From a virus, in the IMG/VR virus record IMGVR_UViG_3300048834_000930, positions 1-56,648 of that record: 56,648 nucleotides of DNA. One strand, given 5' to 3'. Of this stretch, positions 7,417 through 16,175 are shown one piece after another; positions within the stretch are counted from its first letter, which is position 1; each line of letters starts with the position of its first letter. Made by a program: the position numbers and the translations under genes. Under the pieces are notes generated by a model. It was not told the origin of the DNA and did not search any database. It was given only the letters and a program-made list of their open reading frames with translations.

Positions 7417-7929
7417 TCACGCGGCCCAAACCGAATTCGCGGCCTCAAGCATTTCGTCCGCAAATTCGGCGCAAACCACGTTGTCGCCGGCGCAAACCAC
7501 GATGCGTTCGACGGCGCCAAAGTAGCCGCGCGCGATGTAGGTGAGTGCCGTGGCGAACTCTTCGATTTCTTCGATCGAGAGGTAGCTGATATCGACTTTG
7601 AGAGACGAAATACCGCGATGCTCCGCGGCGACAAGCGATGCGCTCAGGAAGTACGACCATCCGCACGTTTCTTGGTCCATGTGCGGCTCGGTGCTCGGAG
7701 CAAGAATGAATCGCTCACCGCCGAGAGTGCAAGGGAATGCAGCCCCAAGGGCAATGGGGAGCTTTCGCAGAAGTGTCGCGTTGAGCTCAGGATGCTTTGA
7801 ACACACGCGGCGCAGCGCTTCGGATGCAACCTCTTCGAAGGAGAGGCCAACGCCAATCGGCACAATCGCACACGCGCCGTCGATGTCCGCACACGCCTTC
7901 TCGCTGACCTCAATCTTGAACGGCTTCAT
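7417..7929 (-). CDS. Macro-domain-like protein (cargo gene)
   Basis: 170 residues from ATG 7929 (MKPFKIEVSEKACAD). The second half follows the macro-domain plan: LPIALGAAFPCTLGGERFIL corresponds to the 'G.a..T.ggrl...' strand, then LAPSTEPHMD, a helix SASLVAAEHRGISSLKVDISYLSIEEIEEFATAL and a last strand VERIVVCAGDN. The N-terminal ADP-ribose loop is degenerate (ACAIVPIGVGLSFEEVASEAL). Macro domains bind or remove ADP-ribose. Paired with an HExxH protein it looks like a two-gene moron, possibly an effector or counter-defence pair. The family call is tentative. Confidence 0.45.
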   Translation of the reverse strand: MKPFKIEVSEKACADIDGACAIVPIGVGLSFEEVASEALRRVCSKHPELNATLLRKLPIALGAAFPCTLGGERFILAPSTEPHMDQETCGWSYFLSASLVAAEHRGISSLKVDISYLSIEEIEEFATALTYIARGYFGAVERIVVCAGDNVVCAEFADEMLEAANSVWAA

Positions 7930-8008
7930 AATGAAATTGTAGACGCATCGGCTGAAAACTTTCAAGCCATGATTTTCGCGCGCGACAAAATTAGAGTATT
8001 GGAGCGAC

Positions 8009-8434
8009 ATGCCTCAACTTGCAGTGCGCTACAACCCAGCGGTGGGCGGCCTTGATTTGGTCAAGAGAGGATCGTCGCACGTCCTCGATGAAGGATATCT
8101 GACCGCGGAAATCTTGTCGGTGAAGATCGAAGCTCGCGCGAGTGTGCGCGGAGGTCCGCCGCGCGGTGGATGGTGGGCAAATCCAATCCTCGGCTCAAAG
8201 CTCTGGGCGCTGCTCGGCGACAAAATCGACGATACGTTCGCGGCACGAGTTCGAACCGAGCTGATTGCCACGTTTCAATGGATGGTGGACGCCAAGATTT
8301 GTCGCAAGATCGAGGCGACGGCGGTCGCAAAGTCCAATACCGTGACAGGCACGGTCACGCTTCATCGACGCGCGGAGAGTTTGACGGAAGTTCGTCGTTG
8401 GGAGTTGAGCGCCGGGGAGTTCACCTATGCTTGA
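8009..8434 (+). CDS. Mu gp46-like baseplate wedge protein
   Basis: A 141-residue protein with GGAG 8 nt before the ATG. The Phage GP46 pattern is clear: GGPPRGGWWANPILGSKLWALLGDKID in outline, then FAARVRTELIATFQWMVDAKICRKIEA and a final beta-hairpin (GTVTLHRRAESL). It is a gp25/lysozyme-like wedge component that joins sheath and baseplate. It overlaps the gp47 gene by 8 nt and resumes the plus-strand baseplate operon after the reverse cargo pair. Confidence 0.85.
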   Translation: MPQLAVRYNPAVGGLDLVKRGSSHVLDEGYLTAEILSVKIEARASVRGGPPRGGWWANPILGSKLWALLGDKIDDTFAARVRTELIATFQWMVDAKICRKIEATAVAKSNTVTGTVTLHRRAESLTEVRRWELSAGEFTYA

Positions 8435-9473
8435 AGTGCCAACGCTTGCCACATTGGTCGCCGAGGGCGAGGCTGCGGTCATCGCCGAGACTGACGTCAA
8501 CGAAGTCACGCGCGATCGGTCTGCCGAGAGCATGATCGTTAAGGCCGTCGCCGAAGCGGCGTTTGGTCTGCATTCCGTCGCTGCGCTTGAGACGAGCCGA
8601 TTCCTGTCGCAGCACAATGCACGCCCATGGGCCAGCTTCTACGGCGTGACGCCGAAGGTCGGCGGAAAAGCGCAAGGCTCCATCACGATCACCGGCACGG
8701 ATGGTGCCGTGTTGGCAATCGGGAAAACGTTCTCGTACGCCGTGACGGGGCTCATCTACGAGGTGATGGCGTCGGCGACGATCGTTTCCGGTACCGCGAC
8801 AACAACGGTGCAAGCGCTTGAGAGCGGCAGCGCGGGGAATATCGTTGCCGGTCAAGAGCTCGACTTGCAGGAGTCGACGGCGGGAATCGATCCGACGGCG
8901 ATAATCGATGTCGGTGGCCTGATCGATGGCTCCGAGCCAGAGACGAATGAAGAGCTTTGGGAGCGAATCTTGCTGAAAGTGCAGAGCCCCGGCGAAGCAT
9001 CGACGCCCAAGAACCTCGAACGATGGGCGCGTGAGATCGAAGGCGTGACGCGTGCGAAGTGCATCTCTGGATACTATGGCCCCGGCCACACCTTACTCTT
9101 ACTCGTCAACGACGGCATCACCGGCCTCGTTCCGTCGCCGACGGTGGTGGCCGATGTCTACGATGCAATTTGGCCAAAACTCGATGAGCCGCGCGGTGTG
9201 CTCGTCGTGTCAGCGTCCAACGTCCAGACGGTCAACGTGACCTATGCGAATCTTGGTAGCGTCAACGACGACGAGAAGGCGGCGATCCTCAAACAGCTCA
9301 AGGATTTGTTTCGCCGGCGAGCGGGGTGGGGCGAGTCTTTGTCGCCCGTCGACATCGATGATGCTGCCGCGGCCGTTGTTTCGCGCCTTCGTTTTTCACT
9401 CACGTCGCCGCTCACAGTGCAAACGGCGAACTCAACCGAGGTCCTTGAACTTGGAACGGTGACTTGGACATGA
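8427..9473 (+). CDS. Mu gp47-like baseplate J protein
   Basis: A 348-residue protein of usual Baseplate_J length. Family signs are TNEELWERILLKVQSPGEASTP, the following NLERWAREIEGVTRAKCISGYYGPGHTLLLLV (the 'a..v.gV..v.v.....g.g.v.v.v' stretch) and a C-terminal domain VTYANLGSVNDDEKAAILKQLKDLF. The N-terminus MLEVPTLATLVAEGEAAV also fits. It forms the baseplate wedge with gp46 and gp48. It overlaps both neighbours. Confidence 0.9.
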   Translation: MLEVPTLATLVAEGEAAVIAETDVNEVTRDRSAESMIVKAVAEAAFGLHSVAALETSRFLSQHNARPWASFYGVTPKVGGKAQGSITITGTDGAVLAIGKTFSYAVTGLIYEVMASATIVSGTATTTVQALESGSAGNIVAGQELDLQESTAGIDPTAIIDVGGLIDGSEPETNEELWERILLKVQSPGEASTPKNLERWAREIEGVTRAKCISGYYGPGHTLLLLVNDGITGLVPSPTVVADVYDAIWPKLDEPRGVLVVSASNVQTVNVTYANLGSVNDDEKAAILKQLKDLFRRRAGWGESLSPVDIDDAAAAVVSRLRFSLTSPLTVQTANSTEVLELGTVTWT

Positions 9474-10000
9474 GCGCTCACGACGACATTCTCGAACGCA
9501 TTCAAGATGCGATGCCGGCTGCGTTCTCACGACATCCCGACGCGAACATCACGAAGTTTCTCAAGGGTGCGAGCCATGCTCTGGGTTCGTATCACGAGCA
9601 GTCGCAAGTCGCCTTTGCGCGCGAATTCATTCCGAACAAATCGGTCGACATGATCGAAGAGTGGGAGGTGATTGCCGCTCCGTACGAAGTTGCGAATCGG
9701 CCAGACACGCTCTCCGAACGTCAAGACGCATTGCACGCCAAATTCAACGACGCGGGCGACGTCAAGAATGAAGGGTATCGGCTCTTCGCCGTCGACTTCG
9801 GCTATACGGACGCAGCAATCACGAACTACCACGTCGCACTTTGCACCGACGAATGCACGGTCGAGCTCTACGGGCCCAAATGGCTCTTTGCGATAAGGTT
9901 CGATGCGGCCTCGATTAGCACCGAGCGCGACGCCGTCATGTGCTCTTTGCTCGAAGGTCGGACGCGGCACGGGTGCTACGTGCATTGCAACTTTGCCTGA
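9470..10000 (+). CDS. Mu gp48-like baseplate protein (DUF2313)
   Basis: A 176-residue protein starting MSAHDDILERIQDAMPAAF; the ATG at 9470 overlaps the gp47 stop (ATGA). The pattern of a short helical N-terminus, DMIEEWEVIAAPYEVA (family 'llpdWEr.lGl'), TLSERQDALHAKFNDAGD and a terminal domain that is Cys-rich here fits DUF2313, which joins wedges to tail fibres. It is the last wedge gene before the lipoprotein and fibre genes. Confidence 0.8.
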   Translation: MSAHDDILERIQDAMPAAFSRHPDANITKFLKGASHALGSYHEQSQVAFAREFIPNKSVDMIEEWEVIAAPYEVANRPDTLSERQDALHAKFNDAGDVKNEGYRLFAVDFGYTDAAITNYHVALCTDECTVELYGPKWLFAIRFDAASISTERDAVMCSLLEGRTRHGCYVHCNFA

Positions 10001-10042
10001 CCTTGATTTCGAGAGCGCGAGCAACTGGCGCAAGCTGTCATC

Positions 10043-10360
10043 ATGCAGCGAATCGTTCGTTCACTGGCGCTCTACAACTTCCTTTTCATTGGCGCGATCC
10101 TTCTGAGTTCGGCGGCCGCGGGATGCTCTTCACTGAATGTTCGTAGAGTCCTCAAAGATGTCGACTCTGGACTCGATGTTGCCGACAAAATCGTCGAAGT
10201 GACGAAGGAGCAAGTCGAGGACTTCTGCTCGATCAACCCGAGTTCGAAGCTTTGCGCTCCTACCGTCCAAGCCGAGCTCGCGCCGAAGCTTGAGGCAGGC
10301 CCCGTCGCCGCCGGCGAAATCGAAGCGATCATCAATCAGGAGTCCGCAGTCGCGGAATGA
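10043..10360 (+). CDS. Small phage lipoprotein
   Basis: A 105-residue protein with a basic start (MQRIVRSLALYNF), a hydrophobic core (LFIGAILLSSAAA) and a lipobox-like SSAAAGC with Cys at about residue 28. After lipidation a mostly charged 75-residue domain would remain in the periplasm. Phage lipoproteins of this kind serve superinfection exclusion or lysis (Rz1-like). It is not proline-rich as Rz1 is, and no Rz overlaps it, so exclusion or fibre-associated roles are as likely. Confidence 0.65.
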   Translation: MQRIVRSLALYNFLFIGAILLSSAAAGCSSLNVRRVLKDVDSGLDVADKIVEVTKEQVEDFCSINPSSKLCAPTVQAELAPKLEAGPVAAGEIEAIINQESAVAE

Positions 10361-10363
10361 ACT

Positions 10364-11560
10364 ATGGCCGGCGTACTTTCAAACGACGACGTCGCAGCCT
10401 ATCGGTGGGTCCTGAACAAATACGGGTCGGGCCGACACGGGATGACTGAGGGTGACCCCGTGGCGATCCCACCCGTCTTGCCTTCGTTCTTTCATCCCGA
10501 TTTGCAGGATGAAGACTACCAGGAGATGTTGAATCTCATCGTCGCCCTTGGTGGTACGCCAAGTCGAGAAACGCTGAATCAGGCGGCGACACTTTTGATG
10601 GCGCAATTCGACGATGTTCGCAAGCGAGCGAGATTCGCCGATTGGAATTACGCCTACGTCAGCCCGCTCGCGGGTGGTGCACCTGTCGATCTTTGTGCGA
10701 CGCGTGGGCAAGCATTTGCGCTGATGACAACGAAGTTGATTCGCGTCAACCGTGGGGGCACGATCACCGACACTGGCTACACGGCTGCGTCTCCGCAGTG
10801 GGGTGGCGCGGCGCGAGATGGCTGCATGTATCAAATCTATGCCACGGCTTCCAACGATAGCGTCGCCGGCACAGACAAATTTGATACGATTTCACCGGGA
10901 TCCTCGTTTCATACTACCTCAAATTTCGCGACCAATGACGATTTGACGCGGGTTTACTACGTCCAGACGCCACTCGGCGGAATTGGGACGATGAAGTATC
11001 ATTCGGGCGACCTTGCCGACATTGATACAGGCGAATTAACGCTTGGCGCAAGCGGAGACATCGGGAGCAGCATCCCGGTCAAGGCTTTTGCGACGAACGG
11101 CCGCGTCGTTGCAAGCAAGGATACCGCGACGATGTGGCGAGCAGACGACGGCTCGGGTTCGTGGACGACAAACGCACATTCAACGATCGCCGCCTACTCT
11201 GACTATTGCGCATCGATCAAAACGGCATCTGGCGCCGTGCTTTGCCGGGCAAGTGCGAGTGGATTCGCATATTCGTCCGATTGGGGCGCCACCTGGTCAA
11301 CGGTCTCGTTGCCCGCTGGATTCACCATTTCGGACCTCAAGAGCGATGGCATTGACTTCTATGCCGCGGGTACCGACTCGGGAAAATCGATCGTCTACGT
11401 GAGCCGAGATGGCGCAACGTGGTCATCGAGACCATTGCCAGTTTGGATCGGCACATCACCCAAGATTGCATGCGAAATCTTCGATCCGACCGGCATTCGA
11501 GCGGTTCGGCTTTGGGCAATCGGTTCGGCCAATCTCGTTGCGGTAGGGCGATCATCCTAG
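10364..11560 (+). CDS. Tail fibre / receptor-binding protein with BNR (Asp-box) repeats
   Basis: A 398-residue protein. The N-terminal ~100 residues are helical (ATLLMAQFDDVRKRARFADWN), and the rest is a beta-rich domain with sialidase-type Asp boxes: SSDWGATWST (around residue 305) and SRDGATWSS (around 348), with a degenerate one near ADDGSGSWTT. BNR repeats form beta-propellers common in tail adhesins. Its position after gp48 is where Mu-like phages keep fibre genes. The separate minus-strand fibre operon suggests two adhesins. No catalytic neuraminidase residues could be identified, so this is a binding protein rather than a proven enzyme. Confidence 0.7.
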   Translation: MAGVLSNDDVAAYRWVLNKYGSGRHGMTEGDPVAIPPVLPSFFHPDLQDEDYQEMLNLIVALGGTPSRETLNQAATLLMAQFDDVRKRARFADWNYAYVSPLAGGAPVDLCATRGQAFALMTTKLIRVNRGGTITDTGYTAASPQWGGAARDGCMYQIYATASNDSVAGTDKFDTISPGSSFHTTSNFATNDDLTRVYYVQTPLGGIGTMKYHSGDLADIDTGELTLGASGDIGSSIPVKAFATNGRVVASKDTATMWRADDGSGSWTTNAHSTIAAYSDYCASIKTASGAVLCRASASGFAYSSDWGATWSTVSLPAGFTISDLKSDGIDFYAAGTDSGKSIVYVSRDGATWSSRPLPVWIGTSPKIACEIFDPTGIRAVRLWAIGSANLVAVGRSS

Positions 11561-11574
11561 GGGGGAAAATCAGA

Positions 11575-11913
11575 ATGAACGACACGTTGACGACAATCTT
11601 CGAACTCTCGTCTTCCGCCATCGGTTCCGAATGGTCGAGCGCTGGAGCAATCATCGCTTTCATGATTTGGCTCGTGAAGCGAGTCATGCGGCAAGCGCAA
11701 AAAGACGTGGGCCAGCTCCATCAGCGATTCAACAACCTCGATGCCCGAAATAACACGATCGAATCACAGCTCTCGGAGTTGCGTTCGCTGCGAGAGCGCG
11801 ACATTGGACGAATGCGGGACGTCGAGAAAATGCAGATCGAGACGATGGATCGCGTGACTGAAATCTGCGAACGCGTGGAGAGCTGTCCAAATCTCGCAAA
11901 CGGCCGGGCCTAG
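11575..11913 (+). CDS. Small membrane protein with coiled coil (holin- or XhlA-like)
   Basis: 112 residues from ATG 11575, preceded by GGGGGGAAAA. One TM segment (GAIIAFMIWLVKRV, residues 24-37) is followed by a charged coiled coil (HQRFNNLDARNNTIESQLSELRSLRER, split) and a Cys near the C-terminus. This topology is seen in XhlA-type lysis accessory proteins and phage minor holins. It ends tail to tail with the large minus-strand fibre gene; the stop codons overlap in the palindrome GGCCTAGGCC. Confidence 0.6.
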   Translation: MNDTLTTIFELSSSAIGSEWSSAGAIIAFMIWLVKRVMRQAQKDVGQLHQRFNNLDARNNTIESQLSELRSLRERDIGRMRDVEKMQIETMDRVTEICERVESCPNLANGRA

Positions 11914-14900
11914 GCCACGATCGAAAAGCTCTCGCTGTTCGTCGTTCCTGGCTTTCCTGACGTCGTTCGATAGTCCCAACGCACGGAGACGGTGCCGGCC
12001 TTCGTGCCCGGCGGAAAGTCTTCAGTCTCCCATTCGTACGTCGCAACTCCGGTCGCGACGTCGAAGGTTGTTGCGTTGCGAATCTGCTCGACGCCGCTCT
12101 TCGGCAGTTTGAAAAGCAGTCGAACCGTCGTGTTGTCAATGTCGGCCGGAAGGTCGGACAACGTGCAGATAAGCGGCTTTGCAGTGTCTCCGATGCGTGG
12201 CTGATACGCGGGTGGGATGGTCATTGTTGCGGTCCTCGAATCGATCGAGAAGGTCGATGTTCGCGATGTGATTTCAAACTTCGCACTCGTTGACGTGATT
12301 GCAAAACTCGGGAACGAGCCGGGTGCGGGTGTGTTGGGATTGGCCGCCGGGCTTATCGCTGTCGCCGTGAATGCGCGGGCACGCGGTGAATTGCTTTCAG
12401 GGTAAACCTGCGCGCCGCTGTCGATCGATGCTTCGTTCGCTATGCTCGCGGGAAGTGTTGGCTCAGGCGTGATGTCGACGGTGCCGGTTCCCGTGGCACT
12501 CGCTGCATTCGCCACCGTGGCGGGGGCTGAGCTCGCCGGCGTGATATCTGCCGTGCCAGTCGCGTTGGCCGTCGATGCATTGGCTAGGGCCGCAGGTGCG
12601 GAGCTTGAGGGGGTAAGCTCGCTGCTTCCCGTTGACGTTGCTGTGGTCGCGCTTGCAATCGCACCGGCCGTGTTCGCAGAGGGGCTTGCCGATGCATTGC
12701 CGGACGCAGCGGCCGTCGTCGTGTGAGCGAGCGATGACGCCTCTGTGCCCGATGGGGTTACACTCGAGTTTCCCGTAGCGATGAGTGTGGCGGGGTTTGC
12801 AATTGCGCCGGCCGGCGGACTCTCGGGCGTGACTTCATTACCCTCCCCGGTTGCTGTTGCAGAGTTTGCCGAGGCCGCAGGAGCGCAACCCTCCGGCGTG
12901 ACGGCTGCGTCTCCGTAGGCCGTTGCCGTTGAGGTGTTGGCGATTGCCGCTGAATTGCAGCTCTCGGGCGTGGCAGCCGCATTGCCGGTCGCGTTCGCGG
13001 TGCTGGCGTTGCTGGTCGCGGCAGGATCGGGGCTCGACGGTGTCGCGCTAGCGTCTCCCGTAGCCGTCGAGGTTGATGAATTGGCGATCGACGCAGGACT
13101 GTTGCTCGCGGGTGTGGCGTTTGCGTCTCCGGTAGCCGTCGCGGTCGATGAGTTGGCGATCGATGAGGCCGCAGGACTCTGCGGCTCAGCGGTCGCAGTT
13201 CCGCTTGCCGTCGCCGTCGAAGCAATAGCAATGCTCGCCGCTTCGTTGCTCGCGGGTTCGATTGTTGCCGATCCTGTCGCGCTGGCGGTCGCATCGTTGG
13301 CGATTGCACTGGCCGGAGTGCTCGAGGGCGAGGCGTCGGCGCTGCCGGTACCGACCGCCGTCGCTGAATTGGCAATGGATTGCGGAGAGGTTGCCGCCGG
13401 CGAGGCCGATGCGTCGCCGCTCGCACTTGCCGTCGTGGAGTTGGCGACACTGGCCGCGACGGTTGAGTCGGGCGTGACCGTTTGGTCGGACGCGGCTGCG
13501 GGCAACTTGAGCGCAAGGTAGGCAATCTCAGCAGTGCCCGCGCGCGGCGTGTCCCAAGTGATCGTCGGTGTTCCCGTGAGGCTGAGCGATCCGACATCGA
13601 TGACGCTCCCGCTCGAATCGTAATGGCCGATTGCTCGCGACGTGTCGCTTGCTTGCGTGCCTTCGGTCAGCGACCCGATGAGGTCCGCCCACGTGCGAGC
13701 GTGCGACTGACCGCTTGCATCGGCAACGCCGACGGCCATATTTACGTGGCCAACGATGACGTCTTTAACATCGCCACCGGTGACGACGATCATGAGATCT
13801 GGATCGTCAATCGACCCGATAGACGTCGTCGATGCGCTCGCCGCCTTTGTGACCGTCCCGATGTCAATCTCTGCGCCGTCAAGAAAGAGTGCGAAGTGAG
13901 TAAACGAGTCGCTATCACTACCACTCCATGAGATATCCGAGTATCCTAGCGACGTTGCGCTTGCTGACCAGGTTTCAGCATTGTTATAAATCTGCTCAGA
14001 AAACGCATCGGTTGCGAGTTTTGAGTGAACGTGCGAGCTGCTGCCATCTGGAGAAAATGCTGACCACCCGACGCACCACTGCTTGAGATCGTCGGATATG
14101 TCTTTAGCGATTGCCCCAAACGCGAACATGGGGCCGTCTGTCGACAGAGTAAACGTGTTCGCCGTTGTTGAAACAAGGACGAGGTCTGGAGTAAATTTAG
14201 CTGCGCCAAACGGAAGCGACCCCGAACTTACAGCCGTGGCGTAGTTCCACCATAACATCGTTCGGCCGCCAAAGGCGATCCAGTGGATGATCCTCGACTC
14301 CGTGTCGGTCGTGGTGAAATTTATCGAGAATCCGTCGGATGTTGCAGTTACGGTGCCTAACCGAGATGTGTTGTTGTAGATGTACCCGTAGTTGGATCCG
14401 GCAGCGCGCCGCCCCTTTGTTGCATACGATGCGGCGTCCGCCCGGCCAGCTCCATGATAGCGCCCTGAAGTGGATGCCGAGAAACCGACCCCTTGGCCTG
14501 AAACCTGCGAAGTTCCAGTTCCTGCGGATGTCCACAAGTAGATCGCTTTAGGGGTGAATGACAGCCCGGTGACTACCGATGTGGATCCGGTTGTAGTTGG
14601 CGCGTTAAATGTTCCAGACGCGCAATGGATATCCGGCTGCGAAACCGCGAGCTTACGACTCGGTAAAAATGCATCGCCATTAGCCACGCAGAGATAAAGC
14701 GAGTCCGATTCGTCAAGCGAACCAAACTCAATATCGAACGTGATCGATGTGTCGCTCCACGATGTAACGGTCTGAACAACGGATGTGCCTACGCCGTTTT
14801 GATACGAAGTGCTAAGGATCAGATCATAGGCTTGCGTTGCACCAAATCCAGCGCCAGTAGCAACGACGCTCACCGAGTCTGGACGGGCGAGGTCATTGCA

Positions 14901-14936
14901 GTTGATTGCCGGATCTTTAATGTTGGTGAAGTACAT
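11910..14936 (-). CDS. Large fibre protein with 24-residue repeats
   Basis: A 1008-residue protein. The N-terminal ~115 residues look like an IPT/TIG-type beta sandwich (SVSVVATGAGFGATQAYD). A second domain to about residue 480 has the 'GLSFTPKAIYLWTSAG' phage adhesin pattern. Roughly residues 483-848 are about 15 tandem degenerate repeats of 24 residues (consensus SIANSSTATATGDA-ATP-S-SPA), low-complexity Ala/Thr/Ser. The last ~95 residues (PPAYQPRIGDTAKPL..., PLICTLSDLPADIDNTTVRLLFK) resemble the BppU-type N-terminal domain found in baseplate receptor-binding proteins. It probably forms a long flexible fibre or surface-display stalk. It is on the minus strand, directly after the stop of the gene at 14937-15374. 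Confidence 0.75.
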   Translation of the reverse strand: MYFTNIKDPAINCNDLARPDSVSVVATGAGFGATQAYDLILSTSYQNGVGTSVVQTVTSWSDTSITFDIEFGSLDESDSLYLCVANGDAFLPSRKLAVSQPDIHCASGTFNAPTTTGSTSVVTGLSFTPKAIYLWTSAGTGTSQVSGQGVGFSASTSGRYHGAGRADAASYATKGRRAAGSNYGYIYNNTSRLGTVTATSDGFSINFTTTDTESRIIHWIAFGGRTMLWWNYATAVSSGSLPFGAAKFTPDLVLVSTTANTFTLSTDGPMFAFGAIAKDISDDLKQWCVGWSAFSPDGSSSHVHSKLATDAFSEQIYNNAETWSASATSLGYSDISWSGSDSDSFTHFALFLDGAEIDIGTVTKAASASTTSIGSIDDPDLMIVVTGGDVKDVIVGHVNMAVGVADASGQSHARTWADLIGSLTEGTQASDTSRAIGHYDSSGSVIDVGSLSLTGTPTITWDTPRAGTAEIAYLALKLPAAASDQTVTPDSTVAASVANSTTASASGDASASPAATSPQSIANSATAVGTGSADASPSSTPASAIANDATASATGSATIEPASNEAASIAIASTATASGTATAEPQSPAASSIANSSTATATGDANATPASNSPASIANSSTSTATGDASATPSSPDPAATSNASTANATGNAAATPESCNSAAIANTSTATAYGDAAVTPEGCAPAASANSATATGEGNEVTPESPPAGAIANPATLIATGNSSVTPSGTEASSLAHTTTAAASGNASASPSANTAGAIASATTATSTGSSELTPSSSAPAALANASTANATGTADITPASSAPATVANAASATGTGTVDITPEPTLPASIANEASIDSGAQVYPESNSPRARAFTATAISPAANPNTPAPGSFPSFAITSTSAKFEITSRTSTFSIDSRTATMTIPPAYQPRIGDTAKPLICTLSDLPADIDNTTVRLLFKLPKSGVEQIRNATTFDVATGVATYEWETEDFPPGTKAGTVSVRWDYRTTSGKPGTTNSESFSIVA
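12393..13490 (-). repeat. 72-bp tandem repeat array inside the fibre gene
   Basis: About 15 degenerate copies of a 72-bp unit encoding 24 residues. Nearly every unit has the frame A-N-x-(S/A)-T-x-x-x-T/S-G followed by a T/S-P turn. The copies have diverged at the DNA level, so the array is old or kept diverse. Copy-number change would alter fibre length in whole-repeat steps without loss of frame. Confidence 0.8.
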
Positions 14937-15374
14937 CTAGACCCCAAGCGGCGGAAGTCGTTTGAGTCGCTCAATCTGGGTTGCGAGGGCCGTCTCCCAT
15001 GAAACTGTGCCATCGATTGCCGCCTGCGCAGCATCGCAAAGCTCGTTGGCCAAGTTTTCGAGGAGTCCCAGACCGAAAAGCACGGGGTCGCCGGCGCGCT
15101 GAGCCAATACTTCAGCATGGAGCTCGTCGTAAGCTGCAATGACGCCAGACGTGGACTCCCGCAGCTCAACTTCACCCATCGCTGAGTAATGAGCGATCAG
15201 TGCGCTGAATCTCTGGGGCCGATCTTCGGATATGCCGCCTGCCTGAATCTCCGACATGACGAAGTAAACGGTTACCAATCCAAGAACCCGCACCCGGAGC
15301 TCTGAAACATCCATCGTTGACCAGGTATCGCGGAGCAACGCGAGATGCTCCTCACGTTGGCTTGCGGTGCTCAT
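14937..15374 (-). CDS. Hypothetical structural protein of the minus-strand fibre operon
   Basis: 145 residues from ATG 15374 (MSTASQREEHLALLRDTW), which overlaps the upstream gene's stop (ATGA); a 152-residue version could start at 15395. It is helical, without TM segments or recognisable motifs. Its stop is immediately followed by the fibre ATG at 14936, so the three genes are one operon. A role in fibre assembly or attachment is likely by position only. Confidence 0.6.
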   Translation of the reverse strand: MSTASQREEHLALLRDTWSTMDVSELRVRVLGLVTVYFVMSEIQAGGISEDRPQRFSALIAHYSAMGEVELRESTSGVIAAYDELHAEVLAQRAGDPVLFGLGLLENLANELCDAAQAAIDGTVSWETALATQIERLKRLPPLGV

Positions 15375-15766
15375 GGTTGATTGAGGATGAACCATCCCGC
15401 GGCAGGACAGTTGACGTTTACGCCGCTGCCGTTCGGTGTGAACGCGCAGACGTTGCGTGAGAGCAGGACCGAGGTCGAAGGCGTGCCAGTGTCATGGTAG
15501 ATGTAGACCACCTCAACGGTTGCACCGGTCACGCCGGCGATGTTGGTCGTCGAGCACTTGAACGCGCCATCCGTGACCGTCTTGCCGGCGAGATTGCCCG
15601 ACGTCGCAATGATCGCGCCGCCGGTAATGTCCGAGAGGTAGACGTCGCCATTGTCTTCCGGATGCACGGCTTCATCCACGAGAATCATCTTGATGTCGGC
15701 AGTGAGCAGGTTGAGCGCGCCAGCGACCGCCTCCATCCCTTTCGGGAATACGTAGTTCGTTGCCAT
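15371..15766 (-). CDS. Phage minor structural protein
   Basis: 131 residues from ATG 15766 (MATNYVFPKGMEAV). It follows a phage family whose members read '..aLNLLTADIKMILVDE..', then 'DVYLSDITGGAIIATSGNLAGKTV', then 'VVYIYHDTGTPSTSVLL'. These are small beta proteins encoded near tail-fibre or neck genes. It begins the minus-strand fibre operon. The ATG at 15766 fits the family start better than an in-frame start at 15817. Confidence 0.65.
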   Translation of the reverse strand: MATNYVFPKGMEAVAGALNLLTADIKMILVDEAVHPEDNGDVYLSDITGGAIIATSGNLAGKTVTDGAFKCSTTNIAGVTGATVEVVYIYHDTGTPSTSVLLSRNVCAFTPNGSGVNVNCPAAGWFILNQP

Positions 15767-16175
15767 TGCGTCGAATCTAGAGCGATTGCGAGGACTCGCT
15801 AAATCAAGGCTCGGCAAATCACCTACAGTTCAAACGCGGGATCACGCCGACTAGGACGCGTCAAGACATCCAGCATAACAGCGCATAACAAGCTGCCCCA
15901 AATAGACTAATAAACGTAGGTCTGCGCAGTTTTTCTGGTGCAAATCCTTCTATTCCCGGGCGAAATCGTGCGTCGCAATTTCCGTGCGGACCGGAGAACC
16001 AAACTGAAAGCTTCGATTGCCGAGGGAAATCGCCCTGAATTCCGTTAGTTCAGGTTTTTGTCGAATCGATCGGTGGCCGCGAATTTCGTGGCGCGTCCTA
16101 AGCTGGTTGCCAGTCGCGGCGCTGGGGGTTGATCGCAACGAGAGCGACCCCGTTGCCGACTGGCCTTCTGCGGAT
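15767..16175. other. 409-nt region left of attP, no clear gene
   Basis: This lies between the start of the minus-strand fibre operon (15766) and a weak plus ORF at 16176. It should hold the promoter for the fibre operon. I could not pick a convincing -10/-35 pair. Reading frames on the minus strand (15950-16636) cross the attP core and look like shadows. Confidence 0.4.

Noticed and set aside
12934-13521. Plus-strand frame of 195 codons over the fibre repeat
   Set aside because: It repeats only because the minus-strand array repeats; the minus frame continues through unique domains on both sides.
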